Made by a program: the position numbers and the translations under genes. Of a DNA stretch of 30,841 nucleotides, positions 1 to 7,356 are shown piece after piece (the stretch's first letter is position 1; each line of letters opens with the position of its first letter). The notes below the pieces were generated by a model. It worked only from the letters and a program-made list of their open reading frames with translations, searched no databases and had not been told where the DNA came from. This DNA is from JAVBKE01 sp031554215 (GTDB lineage: Bacteria > Bacillota > Bacilli > JARBTR01): positions 1 through 30,841 of the forward strand of contig JAVBKF010000016.1 of the NCBI GenBank assembly GCA_031554215.1, written 5' to 3'.

Positions 1-813
1 TATTTAGGTCCCAATGGTGCTGGTAAGAGCACATTTATCAAAATGCTAACAGGACTCGTTTTCCCGTCCTCTGGGACTGGTCAAATCCTTGGTAAACCAT
101 TAGGCGATGTATCTGCAAGGGCCAATATGGGCTATTTACCAGAGTTATTTCGTTACCAGGACTGGATGACGGGTCTTGACTTGCTGCAGTTTCACGCAAG
201 ACTAATTCATCTAAAGCATAGAAACGAACGGATACAAACTGTTTTAAAGTTGGTTGGTCTTGAGGGCCAAGAAAAGTATCGTGTTGGTTCGTACTCAAAA
301 GGAATGCAGCAACGGATTGGACTAGCCTCAGCGTTACTTCCGAATCCCAAATTGCTCTTCCTTGATGAGCCAACCTCTGCCTTAGATCCAATCGGCAGAA
401 AAGATGTTAGAGACCTGATTGTCACTTTGAAAAATGAGGGAACAACTGTGTTTTTAAACAGTCATTTGCTCAATGAAGTAGAATCAGTTTGCGATAGCGT
501 TACGATTGTCTATAAGGGGAAAGTGGCTAAATCGGCAACGATTCAGGAATTACTGATGAATAAGATCAATCTAACGATTCGGGCGAATGGGTTTAGCGAG
601 GAATTGCTGACAAGTCTACAAGCTAAGAATCAGTCGTTTAGAAAAGCATCTGACGGCAGTTACACCGTGTCTCTGGATGATAACGAAGAGATTCCAGCGC
701 TTGCTACACATCTAGTGACAAACGGTGTAACACTGTATGAATTAACGCCACACAGAGAAACGCTAGAGAGTGTATTTATCAAAATTGTTGGTGAGGAGGG
801 ATTGTCATCGTAG
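1..813 (+). CDS. ABC transporter ATP-binding protein (5' end outside window)
   Basis: ATPase subunit of an ABC exporter of the ABC-2/Nat type, which hydrolyses ATP at the cytoplasmic face to drive its partner permease. The frame is open from base 1 and begins inside the Walker A loop (GPNGAGKST, bases 10-36), so about 35-40 N-terminal residues lie upstream. The signature motif is YSKGMQQR (about 295-318). It is followed by Walker B LLFLDEPTSALDP and a switch His in the LNSHLLNEVE stretch. A C-terminal extension of about 90 residues follows the nucleotide-binding domain, as is common in this class. The next gene begins within its last codons, with a GGAGG site at 795-799 inside this gene, which indicates translational coupling to the permease. 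The substrate cannot be told from sequence. Confidence 0.93.
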   Translation, partial: YLGPNGAGKSTFIKMLTGLVFPSSGTGQILGKPLGDVSARANMGYLPELFRYQDWMTGLDLLQFHARLIHLKHRNERIQTVLKLVGLEGQEKYRVGSYSKGMQQRIGLASALLPNPKLLFLDEPTSALDPIGRKDVRDLIVTLKNEGTTVFLNSHLLNEVESVCDSVTIVYKGKVAKSATIQELLMNKINLTIRANGFSEELLTSLQAKNQSFRKASDGSYTVSLDDNEEIPALATHLVTNGVTLYELTPHRETLESVFIKIVGEEGLSS

Positions 814-1661
814 CGATTCTGATTACAACACTGAACGAAGCGATTCGCAAGAAAACATTTGTCGTAATGGGTATCGTGATGGCAATTTTCCTTGTGTTCT
901 GGACGCTGATGATTCATTATTTGCCAAATTCATCGGTTACACATGGTATGGGCGACCTCTATAAGCCATTTGCAATCCAGATGGCAACGGTCATGGGGTT
1001 TCAGTTTTCTGGGATGATTCTCGCGTTACTCACAATCATGCTTGGGTCAGGTGCGATTGCGTCAGAAATGGAATCAGGCCTGATTCAAGGGATACTATCA
1101 CGCCCGATTCCGCGTCACCATTATATTTTGGGAAAACTGTTCGGACTCATTATTCTCGCATGTTCATTTGCGACAGTGATTTTTATGCTGATGCTTGCGA
1201 TTGGCGGGTTATTTGGACTTGAAACGATTACCAGCTTAACCTTTTTTCAAACAATCGGTGGTTGGTTATTGTATATGTGGATTCCGGTAACAGTGCTTTG
1301 TCTGACTGTTTTTGGTTCGGTGAGTTTAAAAGCTGTTCCAAATGGTATCTTGATGATCTTTATTTACATCCTCGGAAATGTTGGTGGCACAATTGAGATG
1401 ATTGGTCACTATATGAATAGCGATTCAATCATTTCAACTGGGATATTTATTAGTTTGGTTTCTCCTTTTCAAGTGATTTATAACGCAATGGAGCAATTGA
1501 TGTTCCCAGCCTCTGAACTGGCAGGAACAGTGATGGCTGGCTCCAGTATGTCGGGGAGTGGGGAACCCGCGAGCGTTTGGATGTATCTTTACATTGTTCT
1601 TTATATGTTGACTTTTGTCTGGCTCGCTGTGCGGAAGTTTTCAAGGAAAGATATTTCGTAG
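807..1661 (+). CDS. ABC-2 type permease, apparent non-canonical start
   Basis: Membrane subunit partnering the preceding ATPase. It is hydrophobic, with about six predicted membrane spans; an amphipathic N-terminus (AILITTLNEAIRKKTF) precedes the first span, as in ABC-2 permeases. The loop with SEMESGLIQGILSRPIPR after the second span is characteristic of this family. The frame is open and family-like upstream of the first ATG (867), which has no ribosome-binding site and would delete the N-terminal helix. The GGAGG at 795-799 is 7 nt from an ATC codon at 807. No ATG, GTG or TTG exists in this frame between that site and 867; ATT 801, ATC 807 and CTG 819 are the only alternatives. I place the start at ATC 807, but exact initiation is uncertain and the gene may be poorly expressed. 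Confidence 0.82.
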   Translation: MVAILITTLNEAIRKKTFVVMGIVMAIFLVFWTLMIHYLPNSSVTHGMGDLYKPFAIQMATVMGFQFSGMILALLTIMLGSGAIASEMESGLIQGILSRPIPRHHYILGKLFGLIILACSFATVIFMLMLAIGGLFGLETITSLTFFQTIGGWLLYMWIPVTVLCLTVFGSVSLKAVPNGILMIFIYILGNVGGTIEMIGHYMNSDSIISTGIFISLVSPFQVIYNAMEQLMFPASELAGTVMAGSSMSGSGEPASVWMYLYIVLYMLTFVWLAVRKFSRKDIS

Positions 1662-1748
1662 AATGTGAAGTTGGGGTTGTCATCATATTGTTCAAACACG
1701 TGAAATGAAGGTTTTTTCACCTTTATATGGATATAAGTCTATACTAAA

Positions 1749-1787
1749 AAAGCGCTATTCATTCGTTCATAGAATGAATAGCGCTTT
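1749..1787 (-). terminator. Strong Rho-independent terminator, probably bidirectional
   Basis: A perfect 16-bp inverted repeat (1749-1764 with 1772-1787) has a 7-nt loop. On the minus strand it is followed by a run of six T, so it is best read as the terminator of a minus-strand gene. The remnant at 1816-2140 lies in the correct position. It may also stop transcripts leaving the ABC operon, though the plus-strand T-run is only three bases. Confidence 0.85.
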
Positions 1788-1815
1788 CCACTTGCTACGA
1801 CCGTAAACGCTTATT

Positions 1816-2140
1816 CTACAGCCGATCTTTCACATAAACATAGCTAATAACAAAAAGGTAAATCAAAATAGTAACACGAGCCCTAAATAATCAATCCATT
1901 TCTTACCGAAGGTATTTTCCAGTAGTGTTGATTGTAAGATTATCGGTATTGTCAATTGGCATTTACCCATAAAACGACAGAGAGCCGACTCGTGAGATTT
2001 TGCTTTTTCAAACTTCGGAATCCAGCAATCAGGAAACTACCCGGGCCCATGCAACAGTAGCAGTGAAATGGCTAAGAACAGGAGAGAGACACCAACAAAT
2101 AATAGATTGCGGATCATGATACCACGCCATTATATCCAAC
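1816..2140 (-). pseudogene. Decayed C-terminal part of a polytopic membrane protein
   Basis: No intact ORF is present, but the minus strand reads as fragments of one membrane protein. From about 2134 to 2048 one frame gives a hydrophobic helix (IRNLLFVGVSLLFLAISLLL) and then meets a TAG. The same frame continues with a basic stretch and a GK-x-x-LT-x-x-x-x-LQS-like segment, then FGKKWIDYLGLVLL, before a TGA. A shifted frame completes a last helix (ILIYLFVISYVYV-KDRL) ending in TAG at 1818-1816, just before a minus-strand terminator. The GK...LT...LQS pattern recalls the C-terminal half of DUF418/YeiB proteins, but that assignment is tentative. At least one nonsense codon and one frameshift are needed. 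Upstream, only scattered open stretches remain. Confidence 0.42.
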
Positions 2141-2208
2141 ACCCCAATGATACCGAATAATTGGCAATCATGCTTCATATAGTGACATAAAAGAAGAAGG
2201 TTTTTCAT

Positions 2209-2349
2209 GTGAAAATGCTTTATTGTGCAAACTGTATGACGTTGCAATCAGAGCAATCAATCTGCATTAAATGCGGTAGCTATTTGTTGATTGAAATTCT
2301 GATTATGAGCCATTCACAGCCACCAAAGTCGTTAGACAATCAAGTGTGA
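2209..2349 (+). CDS. Small zinc-ribbon ORF (46 aa)
   Basis: A short ORF starts at GTG 2209 (or ATG 2215) with an AAGAAGG ribosome-binding site at about 2194-2200. It encodes two CxxC knuckles nine residues apart (CANC...CIKC), the arrangement of a rubredoxin-like or zinc-ribbon metal site. A short hydrophobic stretch and a polar tail follow. Such tiny zinc ribbons are common in Bacillota and are usually of unknown function. It lies among gene remnants and could be either a genuine microprotein or the surviving N-terminus of a longer decayed gene. No family is assigned. Confidence 0.42.
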   Translation: MKMLYCANCMTLQSEQSICIKCGSYLLIEILIMSHSQPPKSLDNQV

Positions 2350-2561
2350 ACCAGCACATTGTCGTTTGTTACAGCAATCTGATAGCAGGTTTATACGAAT
2401 ATCGACTGCCCAGTATTCCCCAAAACAATTGATGGCAAAGGGGTAATGCATCAAATCACCCCAAATAACAAAAACATTTCAACAAGTATGAGCAATGAAC
2501 GCCACTCATTCAGCTGCAAAAAAGATTGATTTCACAGCAAATGACAAGAGACAACCAGAGA

Positions 2562-2585
2562 CCGCATACATAATAATATATGCGG
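2562..2585. repeat. Inverted repeat CCGCATA...TATGCGG before the 2601 gene
   Basis: A 7-bp perfect inverted repeat (2562-2568 with 2579-2585) encloses an AT-rich 10-nt spacer and sits just upstream of the ribosome-binding site of the gene at 2601. It could be an operator or a 5' mRNA hairpin. Apart from this I see nothing recognisable between 2350 and 2600. Confidence 0.4.
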
Positions 2586-2600
2586 AATTGGGGGATATCC

Positions 2601-3143
2601 ATGGCGAAGTACGAAAATCATGATCGACCTTTTTTCAATGTGAATCAACCAAACTTTTCGATTGAGAAACCAAAGATGCAATCGGTTTTCCATTTTAGAA
2701 AGCATAATCGAGATAAAATAAATCAAAGTACAATTCAAACAGAGCTAGATGGTGAGCTCACCGTTATTGAAAGTGATGCACCGGAAGAAACGAGTGCTGA
2801 GGTGCTGAATTTAGAAATCATTGAACCTGTGACGAATCAGCCTACGAGTTTCTCATTGTTTGATTTATCTATTGACCCTGAGAGCCTAGTTGCCAATCTA
2901 AAGGAGGCGATGGCTGGACATAGTCCGAATCATTTTGATGATACCGCCGGGCAGGATGAATCAGTGGATGAAACAGTGGATGAAACAGTGGATGAATCAG
3001 TGGATGAACAAGAAGACTCACTGCAAAATGAGTATTTGGATTCGCTCTCTATCATCAACATGGCAAATGGCTTACTCCAGGACATTCTCAAATCACATCA
3101 AAGAGAACCAGTGGAATTGACTGATGAATTTGAGGAAGAGTGA
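2601..3143 (+). CDS. Acidic low-complexity protein, possibly CotO-like spore coat protein
   Basis: A 180-aa hydrophilic protein. I chose ATG 2601 because GGGGGA at 2590-2595 precedes it; the in-frame ATG at 2580 lies inside an inverted repeat and has no ribosome-binding site. The N-terminus (RPFFNVNQPNFSI, then PKMQSVFHFRK) has a basic character and a QP...MQ..F arrangement resembling the start of CotO spore-coat proteins. This is from memory of the family and is weak evidence. The rest is strongly acidic, with a VDET/VDES repeat (residues about 119-136) and a more ordered helical C-terminus (LSIINMANGLLQDIL). There is no signal peptide and no membrane span. It appears monocistronic, with a terminator at 3298-3327. 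The function is otherwise unknown. Confidence 0.7.
   Translation: MAKYENHDRPFFNVNQPNFSIEKPKMQSVFHFRKHNRDKINQSTIQTELDGELTVIESDAPEETSAEVLNLEIIEPVTNQPTSFSLFDLSIDPESLVANLKEAMAGHSPNHFDDTAGQDESVDETVDETVDESVDEQEDSLQNEYLDSLSIINMANGLLQDILKSHQREPVELTDEFEEE
2955..3008 (+). repeat. 12-bp in-frame tandem minisatellite
   Basis: Five GATGAA units recur with an exact 12-bp period, separated by TCAGTG or ACAGTG; the fifth is followed by a diverged unit. Within the 2601 gene it encodes D-E-(S/T)-V repeats. Copy number could change by replication slippage without loss of frame. Confidence 0.9.
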
Positions 3144-3297
3144 GAAAATGAACATAGCTTGCTTTCAAACTAGCTGCAATAGTACGGACTGATATGGTCC
3201 CTACAACGGTTGTTTAGCTCGGTTTTTGAAACATGATTGGCAAACCAAAGGGCTGAAACGAGGAGTATTTGAAAGTTATAAGAGAATAAATAATCAT

Positions 3298-3327
3298 AAC
3301 TGGCCAATGCCAGTTTTATTTATTTTG
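3298..3327 (+). terminator. Rho-independent terminator of the 2601 gene
   Basis: The stem AACTGGC / GCCAGTT (3298-3304 with 3309-3315) has a 4-nt CAAT loop and is followed by the T-rich tract TTATTTATTTT. It separates the 2601 gene from dfrA. Confidence 0.8.
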
Positions 3328-3354
3328 TCATAAGGCACTTTTTTTTGGTATGCT
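3325..3354 (+). promoter_or_regulatory. Candidate sigma-A promoter for dfrA-plsC
   Basis: TTGTCA (3325-3330) is separated by 18 bp from TATGCT (3349-3354). The predicted transcript would begin at about 3361, directly before the GGAG ribosome-binding site of dfrA, giving a very short leader. The -35 box overlaps the tail of the preceding terminator. Confidence 0.4.
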
Positions 3355-3374
3355 ATTATGTGGAGTTGATAGAA

Positions 3375-3872
3375 ATGTTATCAATAATTGTAGCAATGGA
3401 TCAAAACCGTGTAATAGGTTTCCAAAATCAGTTGCCGTGGCACATACCAGAAGATTTAGCAAGATTGAAACAGATGACAATGGGAAAAACGATTGTGATG
3501 GGGCGTAGGACATTTGAATCAATTGGTCATCCGTTGAAAGGTCGACATAATGTGGTCGTTTCAAATGATGCGCATTTTCAGAGCGCAGGCATCGAGATAG
3601 TTGACTCGGTCCAAGAAATCATTGAGCGCTATCAACAAGATGAAGCTGAATGCTTTATCTTTGGTGGAGCGTCAATCTATCAGCAGGCGCTGCCATATGT
3701 TTCTAGATTGTATCTAACATGTATAGACGCTACTTTTCTTGGAGATAGTACTTTCCCGGAAATTAACATGAATGATTGGGTTACAGAAAATGAGGTGGCT
3801 GGAAATCCAGATGCCAGATGCCCGTTCAGTTACAAATTTGTTACGTTGCAAAGGAGAATAGAATATTGTTAA
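3375..3872 (+). CDS. dfrA: Dihydrofolate reductase
   Basis: Reduces 7,8-dihydrofolate to tetrahydrofolate with NADPH in the cytoplasm, sustaining one-carbon metabolism; it is the target of trimethoprim. The start is ATG 3375 (GGAG at 3362-3365), giving 165 aa, the normal bacterial length; an upstream in-frame ATG at 3345 lacks a ribosome-binding site and adds non-homologous residues. Visible family features are IVAMDQNRVIG, LPWHIPEDL with the catalytic Asp27, MGRRTFESIG (NADPH binding), and the FGGASIY glycine pair near residue 95. The usual neighbour thyA is absent. The stop overlaps the TTG start of the acyltransferase by 7 nt, so the two are probably co-translated. The gene is often called folA or dfrA. 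Confidence 0.95.
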   Translation: MLSIIVAMDQNRVIGFQNQLPWHIPEDLARLKQMTMGKTIVMGRRTFESIGHPLKGRHNVVVSNDAHFQSAGIEIVDSVQEIIERYQQDEAECFIFGGASIYQQALPYVSRLYLTCIDATFLGDSTFPEINMNDWVTENEVAGNPDARCPFSYKFVTLQRRIEYC

Positions 3873-4606
3873 GACTCAGTTTACTATTTATTTATTTAGT
3901 CGGATTTTTGTTGGTACATATTCCGCAATTATTTAAAATGAAGAAACTCGCTGCAAAGGATAATCATCTAGATGATCCAGCTTTACATGTGGTACCTAAG
4001 AAATGGGCAAAGCGTTTCATGAAAATGACTGGTAGTACAATTAGTATAGAAGGTTATGAGCACATGCCTGAAGGTGCTGTTGTTTTTGTCGGCAATCACG
4101 AAAGTGATTTTGATATTCCACTCTTGATTGGCTCATTTGAGAAGCCACTCGGGTTTGTTGCAAAAAAAGAAACAGAATCAATTCCGCTGATTTCAAGTTG
4201 GATGAGAGTGATTGGCTGTGTTTTCATGGACCGAAATAGTAGGAAAGGGGCTATTCATGGTTTAAAGCAAGGAATCGAAAAGGTGAAGAATGGACATTCA
4301 CTCGTCATTTTCCCAGAAGGTACACGCAACCGTGGTGGTGATGTACTTGAATTTAAAGCCGGATCACTTCGGTTAGCCAAAGACGGACTGGCGCCAATTG
4401 TACCAATTGTGATTGAAGGATCAGCTGATATTTTTGAGAAGAATAATCGCCTCGTTAAACCGGCAGATGTCGTCATTAGGATTCTGCCAGCCATTTCAAA
4501 TGCGGAACTGCAGAACAAAGATATGGTTCAGCTTGCTGATGAATTGCGGGAGAGAATCATCTCGGAACGCGCACTCTTAAAACAGAGACAGTATGAGAAG
4601 TGTTGA
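3866..4606 (+). CDS. plsC: 1-acyl-sn-glycerol-3-phosphate acyltransferase (PlsC family)
   Basis: Membrane-bound acyltransferase that transfers an acyl chain to lysophosphatidic acid to make phosphatidic acid. I choose TTG 3866 as start (246 aa): AAGGAG at 3850-3855 is well placed, and translation then begins with a hydrophobic anchor (LSLLFIYLVGFLLV) as expected. An in-frame ATG at 3818 lies within dfrA. The catalytic NHxxxxD motif is NHESDFD (His about residue 78). The substrate motif is FPEGTRNRGG and the VPIVIEG block follows. It overlaps dfrA. The exact acyl acceptor cannot be proven, as the PlsC superfamily is broad. Confidence 0.92.
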   Translation: MLRLSLLFIYLVGFLLVHIPQLFKMKKLAAKDNHLDDPALHVVPKKWAKRFMKMTGSTISIEGYEHMPEGAVVFVGNHESDFDIPLLIGSFEKPLGFVAKKETESIPLISSWMRVIGCVFMDRNSRKGAIHGLKQGIEKVKNGHSLVIFPEGTRNRGGDVLEFKAGSLRLAKDGLAPIVPIVIEGSADIFEKNNRLVKPADVVIRILPAISNAELQNKDMVQLADELRERIISERALLKQRQYEKC

Positions 4607-4687
4607 TAATAGACTGAACGCGGGCTTAGGCAGTCGTTTACTAGTTTTGTAATTGTCGCCAATTGAGCGTTTTTGTGAAGTAAAAAC

Positions 4688-4716
4688 TTTAAAAAAAGTT
4701 TAAAAGATAGTATACT
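4688..4716 (+). promoter_or_regulatory. Candidate sigma-A promoter for tatA
   Basis: TTTAAA (4688-4693), a 17-bp spacer and TATACT (4711-4716) lie in an A/T-rich tract about 30 bp before the tatA start codon. Confidence 0.5.
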
Positions 4717-4745
4717 AGTAGCGGACAGTAAAAGGAGGCGATAAC

Positions 4746-4943
4746 ATGCCAAATGTTGGAATCCCAGGGCTGATACTAGTTGTGCTTTTGGCCTTAATCA
4801 TTTTTGGACCTAAGAAGCTTCCTGAAATGGGAAAAGCCTTCGGACAAACCCTAAAAGAATTTAAGAAATCAACTAGAGAGCTAACAAGTGATGTCGTTGA
4901 TGAAATGGATAGCGTGAAAGAGGAAATCAAAAAAGATTTGTAA
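4746..4943 (+). CDS. tatA: Twin-arginine translocase subunit TatA
   Basis: Pore-forming subunit of the Tat system, which exports folded, often cofactor-containing proteins across the cytoplasmic membrane. The 65-aa product has the standard layout: a short N-terminus, one transmembrane helix (LILVVLLALIIFG), the hinge FGPKKLPEMG with the conserved Phe-Gly, an amphipathic helix (KAFGQTLKEFKKSTRE) and an acidic/basic tail. A strong AAAGGAGG site precedes ATG 4746. tatC follows after 132 bp, so this is a minimal TatA-TatC system without TatB, as in other Bacillota. No recognisable Tat substrate gene lies next to it. Confidence 0.96.
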   Translation: MPNVGIPGLILVVLLALIIFGPKKLPEMGKAFGQTLKEFKKSTRELTSDVVDEMDSVKEEIKKDL

Positions 4944-4951
4944 ATTGCTCA

Positions 4952-4979
4952 AAAGGTGTGAGAGAAATCTTACGCCTTT
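4952..4979 (+). terminator. Hairpin between tatA and tatC, possible attenuator
   Basis: An 11-bp stem with two G-U pairs (4952-4962 with 4969-4979) and a 6-nt loop begins 9 nt after the tatA stop. The following tract (GTTCGCTTT) is only weakly U-rich, so it may reduce read-through or protect the tatA mRNA end, rather than terminate fully. Confidence 0.45.
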
Positions 4980-5075
4980 GTTCGCTTTATGATTCAACAA
5001 CTTTCGCGAGCTTCATGATTCAATTAACTGGTTGTTATCGTTGCTCATGCCTCGGGCCCGGAAGGAGGGGACGCT

Positions 5076-5837
5076 TTGGAAGATAAGAGCGCCACAATTA
5101 TTGACCATCTAGATGAACTTAGAAGACGGCTCATTTATTCTGCTGTCGCTTTTTTTGTCTTTTTAGGAATTGGATTCTATTTTGTAAATGATATTTATGA
5201 TTATCTGACAAAAGCGGCTCAGCCTGCTGAATTAATTATTTTGGGACCAAGCGATGTTATTTTTGTTTACTTTATGATTGCAGTGGTCATTGCGATGGCA
5301 CTATTAATCCCGTTTGTCGTTATTCAAATCTGGTTGTTTGTGAAGCCGGCTCTCAAGGCTAGAGAACGACGAGCTGCACTACGCTATTTTCCAGCTGTGT
5401 TTATTCTTTTTGCTGTGGGAATTGCTTTTGGCTACTACGTTGTCTTTCCGATCATTTATGATTTTTTAAGCCAACTTGGCGATGCACAAATGGAGACGAC
5501 TTACGAAGCAACGCGTTATTTTAAGTTCTTATTACATATGACATTACCGTTTGGTGTGTTGTTTGAAATGCCAGTTGTGATGATGTTCATGACATCTATT
5601 GGTATTTTAAACCCTTATGTATTAACGCGATCAAGAAAATATGTCTATTTTGTATTGATCATTGTTGGTGTCATTATTTCGCCGCCAACATTTGTCTCTG
5701 ACTTTGTTACTTATTTTCCTTTACTCATTTTATTTGAAATTTCAGCGTCATTATCAAAGATTATTTACCGGCGTAAACAGAAAAGGGTATTGGCAGATGA
5801 CGATGATGAAATAGAAGAATTAGTAGCAGCAGAATAG
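5076..5837 (+). CDS. tatC: Twin-arginine translocase subunit TatC
   Basis: Polytopic membrane receptor of the Tat pathway that binds the twin-arginine signal peptide. The start is TTG 5076, with a strong GGAAGGAGG at about 5060-5068. The N-terminal cytoplasmic signature HLDELRRRL is present, followed by six hydrophobic spans. Conserved features include the FVKPAL-x-x-RERR loop, the acidic FEMPVV motif after the fourth span, and the RSRKYVYF loop. The 253-aa length is typical. The last residues are a very acidic tail (DDDDEIEEL). It is paired with tatA upstream, probably in the same transcript despite the hairpin between them, and a terminator follows. Confidence 0.97.
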   Translation: MEDKSATIIDHLDELRRRLIYSAVAFFVFLGIGFYFVNDIYDYLTKAAQPAELIILGPSDVIFVYFMIAVVIAMALLIPFVVIQIWLFVKPALKARERRAALRYFPAVFILFAVGIAFGYYVVFPIIYDFLSQLGDAQMETTYEATRYFKFLLHMTLPFGVLFEMPVVMMFMTSIGILNPYVLTRSRKYVYFVLIIVGVIISPPTFVSDFVTYFPLLILFEISASLSKIIYRRKQKRVLADDDDEIEELVAAE

Positions 5838-5871
5838 TACTTGCATTTCACTATTAATACTTTCAAAATAA

Positions 5872-5928
5872 GTCTTTGAATAGGTTCTTCAAAATTTCTT
5901 TGAAAAAACCGTACAAGGACTTTTTTTT
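5872..5928 (+). terminator. Rho-independent terminator after tatC
   Basis: A long imperfect stem: GTCTTTG (5872-5878) with CAAGGAC (5914-5920), an inner GGTT/AACC pairing, and an apical TTCAAA/TTTGAA hairpin. It is followed by eight T residues (5921-5928). Confidence 0.8.
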
Positions 5929-6013
5929 GAAGTAATTTTATGCATAAGATGGCTTTAATGAGTGAGCTACTAAATCTTGTTTGGAATGATGCCTAGGGGA
6001 GGGTTTTTCAAAA

Positions 6014-6285
6014 ATAGCCAATATCAAGTTGACTGTTGGACCGCTGAGCCAAGTGATGCCCGTTGCACTAGACATGGGGTTTCTCGTTTATAAATGACAA
6101 TATGCCGCTATTTTTGATGAGAATGCAGTGCTTGAACTAGTAATTCTATCCGCTGAGGGCTTGCGACATCACTTGTTGAAATTGCTGAAGGTTTTTATTT
6201 GACCGTAGCTCGTGGCGTGCTTGATGTTACAGAGGTTAGCAACGGGCTTTGCTATCTAAATTGGTACGTCGAGACAGGTGATTAA
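6014..6285 (+). pseudogene. Decayed small ORF of unknown family (about 90 codons)
   Basis: A purine-rich AGGGGAGGG site (5995-6003) is followed 10 nt later by ATA, apparently a mutated ATG. The frame from 6014 reads as a plausible protein (IANIKLTVGPLSQVMPVALD) but hits TGA at 6095-6097. It continues (QYAAIFDENAVLELV) and then must shift frame near 6170-6185. There it continues as EIAEGFYLTVARGVLDVTEV and stays open to a TAA at 6283-6285. Three separate lesions argue for a pseudogene. I do not recognise the family; there is no membrane span or known motif. The rest of the 5838-6388 gap holds the tatC terminator and the degV promoter. Confidence 0.5.
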
Positions 6286-6328
6286 TTGGATTTAAACGGA
6301 AAATTCTTTAAGCAAATAAAACGTCATA

Positions 6329-6357
6329 TGGTCATGGGAAGTTGAATCATGTATAAT
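6329..6357 (+). promoter_or_regulatory. Candidate sigma-A promoter for degV
   Basis: TGGTCA (6329-6334), a 17-bp spacer and a consensus TATAAT (6352-6357), about 31 bp before the degV start codon. Confidence 0.55.
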
Positions 6358-6388
6358 GGTGCTATTATCGAATAAGGGTGGTACATAA

Positions 6389-7225
6389 ATGATTAAAATT
6401 GTAACCGATTCTACTGCTGATTTGTCAAAAGAAATGATAGAAGAACTAGGCATTTCAGTGGCGCCTTTACAAATTTTGATGTCTGGAGAAACCTTTCTCG
6501 ATGGCGTTGATATATCGAATGACGAATTTATTACCCAAATGGAAGCGATTGAAGAGTTACCGAAAAGCTCACAACCACGAGTGGGTAGTTTGCTGGAATT
6601 ATATGATGATCTAGGAAAAGATGGTAGCGAGATTCTTTCCATCCATGTAACGGATTCGCTGAGCGGAACTTTTGACTCTGCTTGTAGTGTTGCAGCGATG
6701 ACCGATTCTAACGTGACTGTACACAATTCTAAATATGTTTCGCAAGCACTAGGGTTTCAGGTTCGGGAAGCGGTGGCCATGGCCCGAAAAGGCTTCACGA
6801 TCGAACAGATTACTGCGCGTTTAGAAGAAGTTCGCGCGAATACATCACTCTATATCGTGGTTGATAAACTTGATAATCTTGTTAAAGGTGGCAGAATTGG
6901 AAAAGGTAGCGCCTTCCTTGGATCATTATTTAACATTAAGCCGATTGCAAGTTTAGCTGGCGGCGAATACACACCAGTGGCGAAAGCACGTAACTACAAA
7001 CAAGCATTGAAAATTATTGTGTCAAAGTTTGCTGAAGATGTGAAAGGAAAGACAATTAAGTATGTCGGCATCTCGCATGCCAATGCACTTAGTCAAGCAC
7101 AGCATCTTTGCGAGGCTATGAAAGAGTTTGTTGATCAGGAGAACATTATCATATTAACAACTACACCGGTGATTAGTACACATACAGGTGCAGGCGCGCT
7201 TGCACTCATGTACGTGGCTGAGTAA
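6389..7225 (+). CDS. DegV family fatty-acid-binding protein
   Basis: DegV/FakB-type cytoplasmic protein that binds a fatty acid in a deep pocket and can present it to the kinase FakA for phosphorylation. The 278-aa length matches the family. Signatures are TDSTADL at residues 6-12, SQPRVGSLLELY near 60, the head-group binding SIHVTDSLSGTFDS near 85, and LVKGGRIGKGSAFLG followed by NIKPI near 165-190. The ATG has an AAGGGTGG site. It stands alone between its own promoter and terminator. No fakA lies in the window, and bacteria usually carry several FakB paralogues, so its lipid preference is unknown. Confidence 0.94.
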   Translation: MIKIVTDSTADLSKEMIEELGISVAPLQILMSGETFLDGVDISNDEFITQMEAIEELPKSSQPRVGSLLELYDDLGKDGSEILSIHVTDSLSGTFDSACSVAAMTDSNVTVHNSKYVSQALGFQVREAVAMARKGFTIEQITARLEEVRANTSLYIVVDKLDNLVKGGRIGKGSAFLGSLFNIKPIASLAGGEYTPVAKARNYKQALKIIVSKFAEDVKGKTIKYVGISHANALSQAQHLCEAMKEFVDQENIIILTTTPVISTHTGAGALALMYVAE

Positions 7226-7234
7226 TCTTTACTG

Positions 7235-7312
7235 ACTGAAATAGATAGCTGTAGGGAGACGGTTTTCTCAAAAAACACCCTCTTCCCGCAGCACATTATT
7301 TCAGTTTTTTTT
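7235..7312 (+). terminator. Rho-independent terminator after degV
   Basis: An outer stem ACTGAAATA / TATTTCAGT (7235-7243 with 7297-7305) encloses a second GGGA-rich/TCCC pairing. The 3' arm runs into eight T residues (7305-7312). Confidence 0.7.
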
Positions 7313-7356
7313 GTACAATAAAAAGTAAAAAAATAAACCTAGATTGGAGTTCAAAA

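Noticed and set aside
2935..3120. Overlapping ORF with MNQWMKQW repeats
   Set aside because: It is the shifted frame of the 12-bp minisatellite in the 2601 gene, with no ribosome-binding site and no sensible continuation.
3345..3374. Longer dfrA start at 3345
   Set aside because: The extra ten residues are unlike the family, and the upstream ATG has no ribosome-binding site and overlaps the promoter.
6095..6097. In-frame TGA in the 6014 remnant as a second selenocysteine codon
   Set aside because: The surrounding residues are not a redox motif, no hairpin follows, and the same ORF also has a bad start codon and a frameshift. Plain decay explains it better.
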